From Rathayibacter sp. VKM Ac-2759 (GTDB lineage Bacteria > Actinomycetota > Actinomycetes > Actinomycetales > Microbacteriaceae), in NCBI RefSeq assembly GCF_009834225.1, contig NZ_CP047176.1:1860001-1924000 (forward strand): a stretch of 64,000 nucleotides of DNA. Direction: 5' to 3'. The notes beneath the pieces are model-generated. The model saw only the letters and a list, made by a program, of their open reading frames with translations, searched no databases and had not been told where the DNA came from. Made by a program: the position numbers and the translations under genes. This document shows, piece after piece, positions 17,575 through 26,684 of this stretch (position 1 is its first letter; the number at the start of each line of letters is the position of its first letter).

Positions 17575-18147
17575 ATGGTGTCCTGGGCCGACAAGCCGAT
17601 CCTGCCGTTCGTCACCGCCGAGGAGTGGGACGCGTACCTCAGCGGTGATCCGGACCCGGGCGGCGTGCGGCTGAAGATGCGCAAGAAGGCGGCGGTCGAT
17701 CCCGGGATCACCTACGCCGAGGCGCTCGACGTGGCGCTCTGTCACGGCTGGATCGACGGGCAGGCCGGCGCGTTCGACGAGCAGTTCAGCCTCCAGGCGT
17801 TCACGCCGAGACGCCGAGCCAGCCCCTGGTCGAAGGTGAACCAGGAGCACGTCGCCCGTCTGATCGACGCGGGGCGGATGCTCCCGGCCGGCCACGCCGA
17901 GATCGAGCGGGCGAAGGCCGACGGGCGGTGGGACGCCGCCTACCGCCAGAAGGGCGCGGAGGTGCCTGCCGATCTGCAGGAGGCGATCGATGCGGATCCG
18001 GCCGCGAAGGCGTTCTTCGCGACCGTCACCGGGCAGAAGCGGTTCGCCTTCCTGTTCCGGCTGCAGCAGCTGAAGCGCCCGGAGTCGCGCGCGAAGCGCA
18101 TCACCGAGTACGTCGCGCTCCTCGCGGAGGGACGCACGCTCACCTGA
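17575..18147 (+). CDS. YdeI/OmpD-associated family protein
   Basis: A 190-residue protein of the YdeI/OmdA family, recognised from AYLSGDP..GVRLKMRKKAA, ALCHGWIDGQ and the FTPRRRASPWSKVNQEHVARLI block. Members are linked to resistance to stress or antimicrobial peptides, but the biochemistry is not settled. It ends 10 bases from the convergent exonuclease gene with no terminator between. Confidence 0.85.
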   Translation: MVSWADKPILPFVTAEEWDAYLSGDPDPGGVRLKMRKKAAVDPGITYAEALDVALCHGWIDGQAGAFDEQFSLQAFTPRRRASPWSKVNQEHVARLIDAGRMLPAGHAEIERAKADGRWDAAYRQKGAEVPADLQEAIDADPAAKAFFATVTGQKRFAFLFRLQQLKRPESRAKRITEYVALLAEGRTLT

Positions 18148-18157
18148 CCGGACGCGG

Positions 18158-18997
18158 TCAGTGGCGGACGGGCCACGCGCGGTCGGCGACGAACGCCTCG
18201 TCGCGGACGCGGCGCATGTACTCCTGGAAGGACTCGGCCTGGGTGCGGCACCAGTCGATCTGGAGGGCGTGCAGGGCGCGGGCGTCGGTGCCCAGCTCGT
18301 CGGCGAAGGTGCGGCCGAGGGCCTGGGCGAGCCGCCCGGCGGCGACGGCGTCGGCTCCCGCGTCGTGGGCGTCCGTGAGCGCGACTCCGTAGTGCTCGGC
18401 GGCGTGCACCAGCGTGCGCTTGCCCTTGCGGTATCGGTCGACCGCCTTGTCGATGACCAGCGGATCGATGACGGGGCTCGGGTCGAGCAGCACGGGGACG
18501 CCCCAGCGGCGCGACTCGTGGGCGAGGAGCGAGAGATCGTAGGGGGCGTTGTAGACGACCACGGGGATCTCGCGCTCGAGGAGCGAGCGGAGCGCCTCCG
18601 AGATCTCGGCGACGACCTCGCCGGCCGGCCGCCCGTGCTCGCGGGCGTACTCGGTGCTGATGCCGTGGACGGCGCTGGCGCCCGCGGGGATCTCGACCCC
18701 GGGGTCGGCGAGCCAGGTGGTGGCTTCGACGGGCGTGCCCGAGGCGTCGATCACGCCGACGTGCGCGGTGACGATCCGGCTCGTCCGCACGTCGATCCCG
18801 GTGGTCTCGAGGTCGAAGACGGCGAGCTCGTCGAACCAGCGGCGCGCCACCGGATCGGGAGCGGCGACCGAGCCGAGCGCGCGGCCGAACGAGGGGTCGA
18901 GGGCGACGGCGGAGGCGTGATCGGCCCGGGAGCCGTGCTCGCCCTCCGTCTCGAGGTCGAACAGCGTCGCGTCGGTGCCTGTCTCGGTGATGCTCAC
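18158..18997 (-). CDS. DEDD-type 3'-5' exonuclease (DnaQ-like)
   Basis: A 279-residue exonuclease domain protein. Exo I is FDLETTG (Asp and Glu ligands), Exo II lies around VVYNAPYDLSLL and Exo III is LTDAHDAGADAVAAG, of the DEDDh type. It resembles the proofreading epsilon subunit but stands alone, as is common in actinobacteria. The first 60 residues are a variable extension. Start GTG 18997 lies six bases after TAGTCT on the minus strand. Confidence 0.88.
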   Translation of the reverse strand: MSITETGTDATLFDLETEGEHGSRADHASAVALDPSFGRALGSVAAPDPVARRWFDELAVFDLETTGIDVRTSRIVTAHVGVIDASGTPVEATTWLADPGVEIPAGASAVHGISTEYAREHGRPAGEVVAEISEALRSLLEREIPVVVYNAPYDLSLLAHESRRWGVPVLLDPSPVIDPLVIDKAVDRYRKGKRTLVHAAEHYGVALTDAHDAGADAVAAGRLAQALGRTFADELGTDARALHALQIDWCRTQAESFQEYMRRVRDEAFVADRAWPVRH

Positions 18998-19003
18998 CCG
19001 ATC

Positions 19004-19009
19004 AGACTA
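19004..19009 (-). promoter_or_regulatory. -10 box of leaderless exonuclease gene
   Basis: TAGTCT (minus strand) ends six bases before the GTG start at 18997. Confidence 0.55.
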
Positions 19010-19061
19010 GGCGGGGCCTCCGACATCGCCAGGAGGCCCCGCGGCGTGCTGTCGTCCCGCG

Positions 19062-20777
19062 TCAGCGGGACTCGGGCGCCTTGGTGACGTGCAGCCAGAA
19101 GAACCCCTGCGTGCCGAGGGTCATCGTGAGCGTCCCGTCGTCGGAGAAGCCGGGGAAGCGGCCGCCGCCGAAGAGGTCGGAGAGGGCCGACCCCGGGTTC
19201 TCGGGGTCCGTGATCGTCACCGAGACCGGGTTGTGGTTGAAGCTGAAGACGCACAGCACGTCCTCCGGCTGGTCGCCCATCGCGGTGCCCGAGCCCGCGT
19301 ACTCGCGGACGAAGGCCAGCACCGACTCGTGGTCGGTCTCGAGGACCCGCATCCCGCCGAGGCCGAAGGCCGGGTGACCGCGCCGCACGTGCAGCACGTT
19401 GCGCATCCAGTGCAGGAGCGAGCGCGACTGGGCGAGCTGCGCCTCCACGTTGACCTGGTTGTAGTGGTAGACGAGCGACTGCACGACGGGCTGCACGAGC
19501 TTGCCGGGGTCGGCCGCCGAGAATCCGGCGTTGCGGTCGGGCGTCCACTGCATGGGGGTGCGGGAGGCGTCGCGGTCGTTCAGCCAGATGTTGTCGCCCA
19601 TCCCGATCTCGTCGCCGTAGTACAGGAACGGGCTGCCGGCGAGGGAGAACAGGAGCGCGTTGATCAGCTCGAGCTCGGCGCGGGAGTTGTCGAGCAGCGG
19701 CGCGAGCCGGCGCCGGATGCCGATGTTCGAGCGCATCCGCGGGTCGTAGGCGTACCAGCCGTACATCGCCTGCCGGTACTCCTCCGAGACCATCTCGAGG
19801 GTGAGCTCGTCGTGGTTGCGGAGGAAGACGCCCCACGCGGCTCCGGAGGGGATGTCGAAGGTCTCGGAGAGCACCTTCGTGAGCTCGTTCGCGGTCTGGG
19901 CGCGCAGGGAGTAGAAGATGCGCGGCATGACGGGGAAGTCGAAGGCCATGTGGCACTCCGGCTCCTCCTCCGTGCCGAAGAACGCGGCGACCTCGCGCGG
20001 CCACTGGTTCGCCTCCGCGATGAGGATGCGGCCGGGGTAGTCGCGGTCGACCATCGTGCGCAGGTTCTTGATGAAGTCGTGCGTGGGCGGCTCGCCCTCG
20101 CCGTTGCCCTCGTCGGACTCGTAGAGGTAGGGGATCGCGTCGAGCCGGATGCCGTCGACGCCGAGATCGAGCCAGAACCTGACGATGTCGTGGATCGCCT
20201 CGTGCACGGCCGGGTTCTCGAAGTTGAGGTCGGGCTGGTGCGAGAAGAAGCGGTGGAAGTAGAACTGGCGGCGCTCGGAGTCGAACGCCCAGTTCGAGTC
20301 CTCGGTGTCGACGAAGATGATGCGGATGTCGGGCCACTTGTCGTCGGTGTCGTTCCAGACGTAGAAGTCGCCGTAGGGCCCCTCGGGGTCGGAGCGCGAC
20401 TGCTGGAACCACTCGTGCTGGTCGCTGGTGTGGTTCAGCGGGAAGTCCATCACGATGCGCATGTTGCGCTCGTGGGCCTTCCGCACCAGGTCGCGGAAGT
20501 CCTCCATCGTGCCGAACTCGGGCAGGATCGCCTTGAAGTCGGAGACGTCGTAGCCGCCGTCGCGCAGCGGCGACAGGTAGAACGGCGGGAGCCAGAGGGC
20601 GTCGATGCCGAGCCACTGCAGGTAGTCGAGCTTCGACGCGAGTCCGTTGATGTCACCGGCGCCGTCCCCGTTCGAGTCGACGTACGTCCGGATCATCACT
20701 TCGTAGAACACCGCCCTGCGATACCACTGGGGGTCGAGGGCGAGGCCTGGGAGTTGGATCGGCGACGTGAAGCTCAC
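19062..20777 (-). CDS. treS: Maltose alpha-D-glucosyltransferase (trehalose synthase)
   Basis: GH13 enzyme interconverting maltose and trehalose. The 571-residue protein has the TreS features: WYRRAVFYEVMIRTYVDSNGDGAGD at the N-terminus, catalytic Asp in DGIRLDA, Glu in ILIAEANQW and the third acid in FLRNHDELTLEM. AGGAG just before GTG 20777 fixes the start; upstream in-frame codons to 20882 are not part of it. The maltokinase pep2 and the branching enzyme glgB, often next to treS, are not beside it. Confidence 0.93.
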   Translation of the reverse strand: MSFTSPIQLPGLALDPQWYRRAVFYEVMIRTYVDSNGDGAGDINGLASKLDYLQWLGIDALWLPPFYLSPLRDGGYDVSDFKAILPEFGTMEDFRDLVRKAHERNMRIVMDFPLNHTSDQHEWFQQSRSDPEGPYGDFYVWNDTDDKWPDIRIIFVDTEDSNWAFDSERRQFYFHRFFSHQPDLNFENPAVHEAIHDIVRFWLDLGVDGIRLDAIPYLYESDEGNGEGEPPTHDFIKNLRTMVDRDYPGRILIAEANQWPREVAAFFGTEEEPECHMAFDFPVMPRIFYSLRAQTANELTKVLSETFDIPSGAAWGVFLRNHDELTLEMVSEEYRQAMYGWYAYDPRMRSNIGIRRRLAPLLDNSRAELELINALLFSLAGSPFLYYGDEIGMGDNIWLNDRDASRTPMQWTPDRNAGFSAADPGKLVQPVVQSLVYHYNQVNVEAQLAQSRSLLHWMRNVLHVRRGHPAFGLGGMRVLETDHESVLAFVREYAGSGTAMGDQPEDVLCVFSFNHNPVSVTITDPENPGSALSDLFGGGRFPGFSDDGTLTMTLGTQGFFWLHVTKAPESR

Positions 20778-20931
20778 GGTGCTCCTTCTGCTGCGTCCTG
20801 AGCGGGTGACGGTCAGGGTGACGGGCGGCGCGACGCGGTGCGAGCGCGTCCTCATGCTCCCGGCTGGGATCGAGTGAGGCAAGGCGTTGCGGCGAGAAGT
20901 TCACCGGGCGGTGCCTACGATGGGGAACGCC

Positions 20932-21843
20932 ATGACCACTGCCTCACCCTATGCGGACGACCTCGCACGCCTCGCCATCATCGAGGGTGTCGTGAGCGTG
21001 TCCGGGACGCCCACCGCGTACTGGACGTACGGATCGGCCTCGGCTCGCACCGTCCTCGTCCTCGTGCACGGCTTCCGCGGCGAGCACCACGGCCTCGAGC
21101 CCGTCGTCGCCCGGCTGCTGGCCGGGGGAGCGGACGTCCGCGTGATCGCGCCCGATCTGCCCGGCTTCGGCGCCTCGCCGCCGATGACCGCCCACGCGCA
21201 CGACGTCGAGGGGTACGCCGCCTGGCTCGGCGAGTTCCTCGACGCGCTCGGCGTGCGGGGCGGCGCGGTCGTGCTCGGCCACTCCTTCGGCTCGATCGTC
21301 GCGGCCGCCGCCGTCGCGGGCGGGCTGCCGACGCCCCTCCTGGTGCTCGTGAACCCGATCGCGGCGCCCGCGCTGGCCGGCCCGCGCGGCGTGCTCACGC
21401 GGCTCGCAGTGCTCTACTACCGCCTCGGCGCTGTGCTGCCGCGCGCCCTCGGCTTCGCCCTGCTGCGCGACCCGCGGATCGTGCGCGTGATGAGCCTGAC
21501 GATGGTGAAGACCAAGGATCCCGTGCTGCGGCGCTTCGTCCACGACCAGCACGACCGCTACTTCAGCGCCTTCGCCTCGCGCGACACGGTGCTGGAGGCG
21601 TTCCGCGCCTCGGTCTCGCACGACGTGAGCGAGTACGCGCGGGACATCACGGTGCCGACGCAGCTGATCGCCGCGGCGCAGGACGACATCACGCCGCTCC
21701 CCGCGCAGCACCGGCTCCTCGAGGCACTGCCGCACGGACGGCTGCACGTGATCGACGGAGTGGGCCACCTGATCCACTACGAGACTCCGGACGAGGCGGC
21801 CGCCGTGCTGCGCCGCGCGCTCGACGAAGGGATCGACCGATGA
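20932..21843 (+). CDS. Alpha/beta hydrolase
   Basis: A 303-residue alpha/beta hydrolase: VHGFRGEHHGL oxyanion region, nucleophile elbow GHSFG, acid in AAQDDITP and catalytic His in GVGHLIHYE. No signal peptide. Its stop overlaps the start of the following glycosyltransferase (ATGA), so the two probably act together, perhaps in envelope glycolipid or polysaccharide metabolism; the substrate is unknown. A TACGAT hexamer ends ten bases before ATG 20932; ATG 20920 would overlap it and is less likely. Confidence 0.85.
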   Translation: MTTASPYADDLARLAIIEGVVSVSGTPTAYWTYGSASARTVLVLVHGFRGEHHGLEPVVARLLAGGADVRVIAPDLPGFGASPPMTAHAHDVEGYAAWLGEFLDALGVRGGAVVLGHSFGSIVAAAAVAGGLPTPLLVLVNPIAAPALAGPRGVLTRLAVLYYRLGAVLPRALGFALLRDPRIVRVMSLTMVKTKDPVLRRFVHDQHDRYFSAFASRDTVLEAFRASVSHDVSEYARDITVPTQLIAAAQDDITPLPAQHRLLEALPHGRLHVIDGVGHLIHYETPDEAAAVLRRALDEGIDR

Positions 21844-22922
21844 GGATCGTCGTGGACTGCCGGTACACGCGGCTCGGACGCCACGACGGCATCAGCCGAT
21901 ACACGGCCGAGATCGTGAGCGAACTGGCGCGGCTGCACGACGTCACGATGCTGATCAGCGACCGCCGGCAGCTCGCGATGCTGCCGTCCCTGCCGTGGGA
22001 GAAGGTGACGAGCCCGACCGGTCCGTTCGAGCCGTTCGTCGCTCTGCTGGTCAACCGGCTGAAGCCGGACGTCGTGTTCTCGCCGATGCAGACGATGGGC
22101 TCGCTCGGCCGCCGCTACCGCCTCGTGCTCACGGTCCACGACCTGATCTACTACCGCCACCGCACGCCTCCGCGCGACCTGCCGGCCCCGGTGCGGGCGC
22201 TCTGGCGGCTCTACCACCTGGCCTGGTGGCCGCAGCGCCGGCTGCTGCAGCGGGCGGACGCGGTCGTCACCGTCTCGGAGACGACGCGCGCGCTGATCCG
22301 CGAGCACCGGCTGACGACCCGCCGCGTGGTGGTCGTGCCGAACGCCGCGGGGGAGGTCGACGAGGCGAGCGCCGCTCTCGCGGCGTCGCTGCCCGATCGC
22401 TCGGACGCACGATCGCTCGTCTACATGGGCTCGTTCATGCCCTACAAGAACGTCGAGTCGCTGGCCCGCGCCATGCGGCTGCTGCCGGACTACGAACTGC
22501 ACCTGATGAGCAGGGCGGGCGAGGAGACGGTGGAGACCCTCCGGTCGCTCGCGCCCACGGCGAGGCTCGTGTTCCACCAGGGCGCGGACGACGCCGAGTA
22601 CCGGGCGGTCCTCGCCCGCGCGACCGCCCTGGTCACCGCGAGCCGGGACGAGGGCTTCGGCATCCCGCTCGTCGAGGCGATGGCGCTCGGGACGCCGGTC
22701 GTGGTGAGCGACATCCCCATCTTCCGCGAGATCGGAGGCGACGCCGCGGTCTACGTGGAACCGACGAGCGCGAAGGCCATCGCCGACGGGGTCCGCTCGC
22801 TCGAGGACCCCGCGGTGTGGGCGGAGCGGTCGAGCCGCTCGCGCGAGAGGGCCGCCGCGTACTCGTGGCGCGACTCCGCCCGCGTGCTCTACGGGCTGCT
22901 GACGGAGCTCGGAGGCCGCTGA
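21840..22922 (+). CDS. GT4 family glycosyltransferase
   Basis: A 360-residue GT-B enzyme with the group 1 signature: MRIVVDCRYTRLGRHDGISRYT at the N-terminus, LTVHDLIYYRHR, YMGSFMPYKN in the nucleotide-binding domain and the EX7E-type motif SRDEGFGIPLVEAMALG. The donor and acceptor cannot be told. It overlaps the hydrolase gene by 4 bases. Confidence 0.9.
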   Translation: MRIVVDCRYTRLGRHDGISRYTAEIVSELARLHDVTMLISDRRQLAMLPSLPWEKVTSPTGPFEPFVALLVNRLKPDVVFSPMQTMGSLGRRYRLVLTVHDLIYYRHRTPPRDLPAPVRALWRLYHLAWWPQRRLLQRADAVVTVSETTRALIREHRLTTRRVVVVPNAAGEVDEASAALAASLPDRSDARSLVYMGSFMPYKNVESLARAMRLLPDYELHLMSRAGEETVETLRSLAPTARLVFHQGADDAEYRAVLARATALVTASRDEGFGIPLVEAMALGTPVVVSDIPIFREIGGDAAVYVEPTSAKAIADGVRSLEDPAVWAERSSRSRERAAAYSWRDSARVLYGLLTELGGR

Positions 22923-22923
22923 G

Positions 22924-22949
22924 CGCTCGGAGCACGGACGCTCCGGGCG
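22924..22949. terminator. Terminator between convergent genes
   Basis: Hairpin of 10 base pairs (22924-22933 with 22940-22949, one G-T pair) and a 6-base loop, between the glycosyltransferase and the histidine phosphatase gene. Confidence 0.6.
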
Positions 22950-22953
22950 GCGC

Positions 22954-23586
22954 TCAGGCTCCGGGGACGGGGTTGAGGACGTCCTCGAGGTCGGTGTCGG
23001 CGACGAGCACGTCACCCGAGTCGTCGAACGCGACGATCCGCAGCGCGCCGTCGACGATCGCGAAGTCGTGGCGCGAGCCGTTGCCGACCGTGATGCCCTG
23101 CGGCGGCAGCGCGTCCTCGCTCAGCGAGCGGAGGAGGCTCCCGATGACGGCTCCGTGGGTCGCCACGATCACGCGCGAGCCGGGGAAGCGCTCGGCGACC
23201 TCCAGGAGCGCCGCCGTCGCCCGCTCGACGACCTGAGGGCGCGTCTCGCAGCCCGGGACCCGCTGCCCCTCGATGCCGCCGGGGAACAGCTCGCGGAGAT
23301 CCGCTGCGGTCATCCCCTCGGCCTCGCCGTAGGCGCGCTCGGCGAGCCCCGGGACGACCAGGGGCTCGTCGAGCCCGAGGCCGCGGGCGATGATCGCGCC
23401 GGTCTCGTAGGCCCGGCCCAGCGGGCTCGCGACCACCGCGTCCCACGGGCGCTCGCGCAGGAGGCGCGCCGCGGCCCTCGCCTGCGAGCGGCCGATCTCG
23501 TTCAGGGGGATGTCGCTCGCGCCCTGGATGCGGCGGGCGGCGTTCCAGTCGGTCTGCCCGTGTCGGACGAGGGTCAGCTGGGTCAC
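22954..23586 (-). CDS. Histidine phosphatase family protein (phosphoglycerate mutase-like)
   Basis: A 210-residue enzyme with the catalytic RHG in LTLVRHGQTDWN (residues 8-10), the SPLGRAYETG motif, and the second His in VATHGAVIGSLL. This family covers cofactor-dependent mutases and broad phosphatases such as GpgP; the substrate is not clear. GAAAGG before GTG 23586 sets the start. It lies 17 bases after the Sir2 gene in the same direction. Confidence 0.88.
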   Translation of the reverse strand: MTQLTLVRHGQTDWNAARRIQGASDIPLNEIGRSQARAAARLLRERPWDAVVASPLGRAYETGAIIARGLGLDEPLVVPGLAERAYGEAEGMTAADLRELFPGGIEGQRVPGCETRPQVVERATAALLEVAERFPGSRVIVATHGAVIGSLLRSLSEDALPPQGITVGNGSRHDFAIVDGALRIVAFDDSGDVLVADTDLEDVLNPVPGA

Positions 23587-23603
23587 GTGTGCCTTTCGAG
23601 TGG

Positions 23604-24458
23604 TCAGAGGGAGGGGAGGCGGTCCGCGAGGACGCGGAGGACCTCGCTCGTCCCACCGTCGATCTTGACGCTGGCGCGCGAATCGCCCTTGGTCGTGCCG
23701 CGGTTGACGATCACGATGGGCAGCTTGCCGCGGCGGGCGATCTCGAGGAAGCGGATCCCGGAGTTGACGACCAGCGAGGAGCCGGCCACCAGGAGCGCTT
23801 CGGCGCCGGCGACGATGGCCCGCGCCTCCTGGAACCGCTCGGTCGGGATGAACTCGCCGAAGAAGACGATGTCGGGCTTGAGGACGCCGCCGCAGACGGT
23901 GCACTCGGGAACGGTCATCGCCGACACGTCGTGCACCTCGGCGTCGCCGTCGGGGTTGAGGGAGGAGATGTCGGGGTCGTCGAGCCAGGGGTTGAGCGTC
24001 TCGATCCGCTCGGCGATCGCGTCGCGGGCGAAGTACTGCCCGCAGGTCATGCAGCGCACGCGGTCGGCGGAGCCGTGCAGATCGACGACGCGACGCGAGC
24101 CGGCACGCACGTGCAGCCCGTCGACGTTCTGCGTGACGACGCCCGTGAGCAGGCCCCGCTCCTCGAGCCGGGCGAGGGCCCGGTGGCCGTCGTTGGGGAG
24201 CGTCGCCGTGAAGCGGCGCCAGCCGAGCTGGCTGCCGGCCCAGTAGCGGCGGCGGTAGTCGGGATCGGCGACGAACTGCGAGTAGGTCATCGGCGTGCGG
24301 ACGGGAGCGCCCGCCCCCCGGTAGTCGGGGATGCCCGAGTCCGTGCTCACGCCGGCTCCCGTGACGGCGGCGATGCGCCGACCGCCCAGGAGTTCGACGG
24401 CCTGCTCGATCGCGGCGGCTCGCGTGCCGTCGGCGACCGGTGTCGGACTCGACTCCAT
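23604..24458 (-). CDS. Sir2 family NAD-dependent deacylase
   Basis: A 284-residue sirtuin. NAD-binding AVTGAGVSTDSGIPDYRG, TQNVDGLHVRAG, the catalytic His in VVDLHGSADRV, and two zinc pairs CMTC and CTVC are all intact, followed by KPDIVFFGE and AGSSLVV. AGGAGG five bases before ATG 24458 is a strong ribosome site. Likely a protein lysine deacetylase. Confidence 0.92.
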   Translation of the reverse strand: MESSPTPVADGTRAAAIEQAVELLGGRRIAAVTGAGVSTDSGIPDYRGAGAPVRTPMTYSQFVADPDYRRRYWAGSQLGWRRFTATLPNDGHRALARLEERGLLTGVVTQNVDGLHVRAGSRRVVDLHGSADRVRCMTCGQYFARDAIAERIETLNPWLDDPDISSLNPDGDAEVHDVSAMTVPECTVCGGVLKPDIVFFGEFIPTERFQEARAIVAGAEALLVAGSSLVVNSGIRFLEIARRGKLPIVIVNRGTTKGDSRASVKIDGGTSEVLRVLADRLPSL

Positions 24459-24528
24459 CCGCGCCTCCTGTCAGAGGGCCACCGCACGCGCGGAAGCCCC
24501 CAGACGACTTTAGTCGCGCCCCGTGCCC

Positions 24529-24534
24529 TAGGGT
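24529..24534 (+). promoter_or_regulatory. -10 box of leaderless methyltransferase gene
   Basis: TAGGGT ends six bases before ATG 24541; no ribosome site. Confidence 0.6.
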
Positions 24535-24540
24535 GCCGGG

Positions 24541-25377
24541 ATGCCGATCGTGCACATCGCGGACCTGGACCACCCCCTCCTCGCGGACTACCACCGCCTC
24601 ACCGACGTCGCGCTGCGCCGCGTGCTCGAGCCGGAGGGCGGGCTCTACATCGCGGAGTCCGCCAAGGTGATCGGGCGGGCGCTCGACGCCGGCCACCGGC
24701 CGCGCTCGGTGCTGGTGCAGGAGAAGCGGCTGCCGGATGCACAGGAGGTGCTCGAGCGCTTCCCCGACGTGCCCGTCTTCGTGGGCCCGGACGCGGTGAT
24801 CGAGGAGCTGACCGGATTCCACCTGCACCGCGGCGCGCTCGCGTCCATGCACCGGCCGGCCCTCCCGCCGCTCGGCGCGCTGCTGGCGGAGGCGCGGCTC
24901 GTCGTGATCCTCGAGGACCTCGTCGACCACACGAACGTCGGCGCCGTCTTCCGCGCGGCGGCGGGGATGGGGGCCGACGCGGTCCTGGTCACTCCGCGCT
25001 GCGCCGACCCGCTGTACCGCCGCAGCGTCCGGGTGAGCATGGGCACGGTGCTGCAGGTGCCGTGGACGCGGACGCCGGAGTGGGGCGGCACCCGCGCGGA
25101 GCTGCTCGCGGCCGGCTTCTCGGTCGCCGCCCTCGCGCTGGCGCCCGACGCCGTGCCGCTCGACGAGTACGCGGACGAGCGACCGGAGCGCGTCGCCCTC
25201 GTGCTCGGTGCGGAGGGGGACGGCCTGTCGCGGGCGGCGCTGGACGCGGCGGACACCGTCGTCACCATCCCGATGCTGCACGGGGTCGACTCGCTCAACG
25301 TCGCCTCGGCGAGCGCGGTGGCGCTGTGGGCGCTCACGAGGCCGCCACGGGTCGCCCGTCCTACGATGGCCGGGTGA
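24541..25377 (+). CDS. TrmH/SpoU family RNA methyltransferase
   Basis: A 278-residue SPOUT methyltransferase that 2'-O-methylates tRNA or rRNA. The N-terminal substrate-binding part is followed by motif 1 LEDLVDHTNVGAVFRAA, motif 2 ALVLGAEGDGLS and motif 3 IPMLHGVDSLNVASASAVALW. Which RNA is modified cannot be told. Its last four bases overlap the GTG start of the carboxypeptidase gene. Confidence 0.9.
   Translation: MPIVHIADLDHPLLADYHRLTDVALRRVLEPEGGLYIAESAKVIGRALDAGHRPRSVLVQEKRLPDAQEVLERFPDVPVFVGPDAVIEELTGFHLHRGALASMHRPALPPLGALLAEARLVVILEDLVDHTNVGAVFRAAAGMGADAVLVTPRCADPLYRRSVRVSMGTVLQVPWTRTPEWGGTRAELLAAGFSVAALALAPDAVPLDEYADERPERVALVLGAEGDGLSRAALDAADTVVTIPMLHGVDSLNVASASAVALWALTRPPRVARPTMAG
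25362..25367 (+). promoter_or_regulatory. -10 box of leaderless carboxypeptidase gene, inside the methylase gene
   Basis: TACGAT ends six bases before GTG 25374 and lies in the last codons of the preceding gene, so the carboxypeptidase may be both coupled to it and transcribed alone. Confidence 0.45.
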
Positions 25378-26684
25378 CCTCCCCGACGAGACCCGACGCC
25401 TCGCCTCTCGACGTCTTCGGCCCGCTCGAGGGCGAGGCTCCGGCCGTGCGCCCCCGCCGCCGCCGTCCCGCCGCGATCGCCGCGGCCGTGGCCGGCGCGG
25501 TCCTGCTCAGCGCGGGCGGCGCCTACGGAGTGAACGCGGCGAGCGCCGAGCTGCCCGCGGCGAGCGCCGTCGTCGAGGCGCCCGCGGCCGTCACGGTCGA
25601 CGCCCCGGTGCTCGCGTGGCCGTCGTACGGGTCCGGAGCCGTCGCCGCCGTGGGGTTGGACGGCACGGGCGAGGGCGGCGTGCTCGCGAGCTACGGCTCC
25701 GCCGATCCCGTGCCGACCGGGAGCATCGCCAAGGTGGTCACGGCGCTGGTGATCCTCGCCGCGAAGCCGATCGCCGACGGCACCGACGGCGAGACGATCA
25801 CGTTCACGAGCGCCGACGTCGGCTACTACAACGACTCGGTGGCCGAGAACGGCTCGGTCGCCCCGGTCTCGGCCGGGCTCGAGCTGACGGAGCGCGAGGC
25901 GCTGACCGTGCTGATGCTGCCCTCCGCCAACAACTACGCGAAGTCGCTCGCGATCTGGGCCTACGGCTCGGAGGAGGCGTACCTGGCCGCGGCGCGCACC
26001 TGGCTCGACGGGCAGGGGCTCACCCGCACCGTGGTGACCGACACGAGCGGGCTCTCGCCCGACACGGTGAGCACCACCTCCGAGATGGTGCGCCTGGGCG
26101 AGCTGCTGGTGGCCGACCCGGTGCTGGCGCCGATCGTCGCCCTGCCGACCGCGGTCATCCCCGGCGTCGGCGAGGTGGAGAACACCAACACGCTGCTCGG
26201 GCGCGCGGGAGTGGACGGCATCAAGACCGGGACGACGGACGAGGCCGGTGCGTGCCTCCTGTTCTCGCTGGACACCGTCGTCGAGGGGCAGCCGATGACG
26301 CTGGTCGGCGTCGTGGTCGGAGCGCGGACGCATCCGCAGCTCGCCGCCGACATCGAGACACTCATCCCGACGGTCGAATCCGGGTTCCACTCGGTCGCGC
26401 TGACCGCCGAGGGCCAGGACTTCGGGTCGTACACCAGCGCGTGGGGCGAGTCGGCGGTCGCCGAGACCCCGGAGGCTCGATCGGTGCTCGTCTGGGGCGG
26501 CGTCTCGACGTCGACGACCGTCGCGCTGGACCCCGTCGAGACCGTCGCGGACGCCGAGCGGATCGGCACCGCGACCGTCGACGTGAACGGGACCCCGTAC
26601 GAGCTGCCGCTCATCGCGGACGGGACGATCGAGGATCCGGGTCTCGGCTGGCGCCTCTCGCACCCGGCCGAGCTGTTCGGCTAG
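25374..26684 (+). CDS. D-alanyl-D-alanine carboxypeptidase (penicillin-binding, S11-like)
   Basis: Cell-wall enzyme that trims peptidoglycan stem peptides. The 436-residue protein has a cytoplasmic Pro/Arg-rich start, one membrane helix at about 33-52, and the three serine-enzyme motifs: Ser117-x-x-Lys120 (SIAK), SAN near 184, and Lys284-Thr-Gly. A C-terminal beta domain follows. Start GTG 25374 overlaps the methylase stop. Its stop overlaps the convergent SGNH hydrolase gene by 4 bases. Confidence 0.88.
   Translation: MTSPTRPDASPLDVFGPLEGEAPAVRPRRRRPAAIAAAVAGAVLLSAGGAYGVNAASAELPAASAVVEAPAAVTVDAPVLAWPSYGSGAVAAVGLDGTGEGGVLASYGSADPVPTGSIAKVVTALVILAAKPIADGTDGETITFTSADVGYYNDSVAENGSVAPVSAGLELTEREALTVLMLPSANNYAKSLAIWAYGSEEAYLAAARTWLDGQGLTRTVVTDTSGLSPDTVSTTSEMVRLGELLVADPVLAPIVALPTAVIPGVGEVENTNTLLGRAGVDGIKTGTTDEAGACLLFSLDTVVEGQPMTLVGVVVGARTHPQLAADIETLIPTVESGFHSVALTAEGQDFGSYTSAWGESAVAETPEARSVLVWGGVSTSTTVALDPVETVADAERIGTATVDVNGTPYELPLIADGTIEDPGLGWRLSHPAELFG

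Noticed and set aside
19062..20882. TreS start at 20882
   Set aside because: The strong AGGAG is just before GTG 20777 and the family begins near there.
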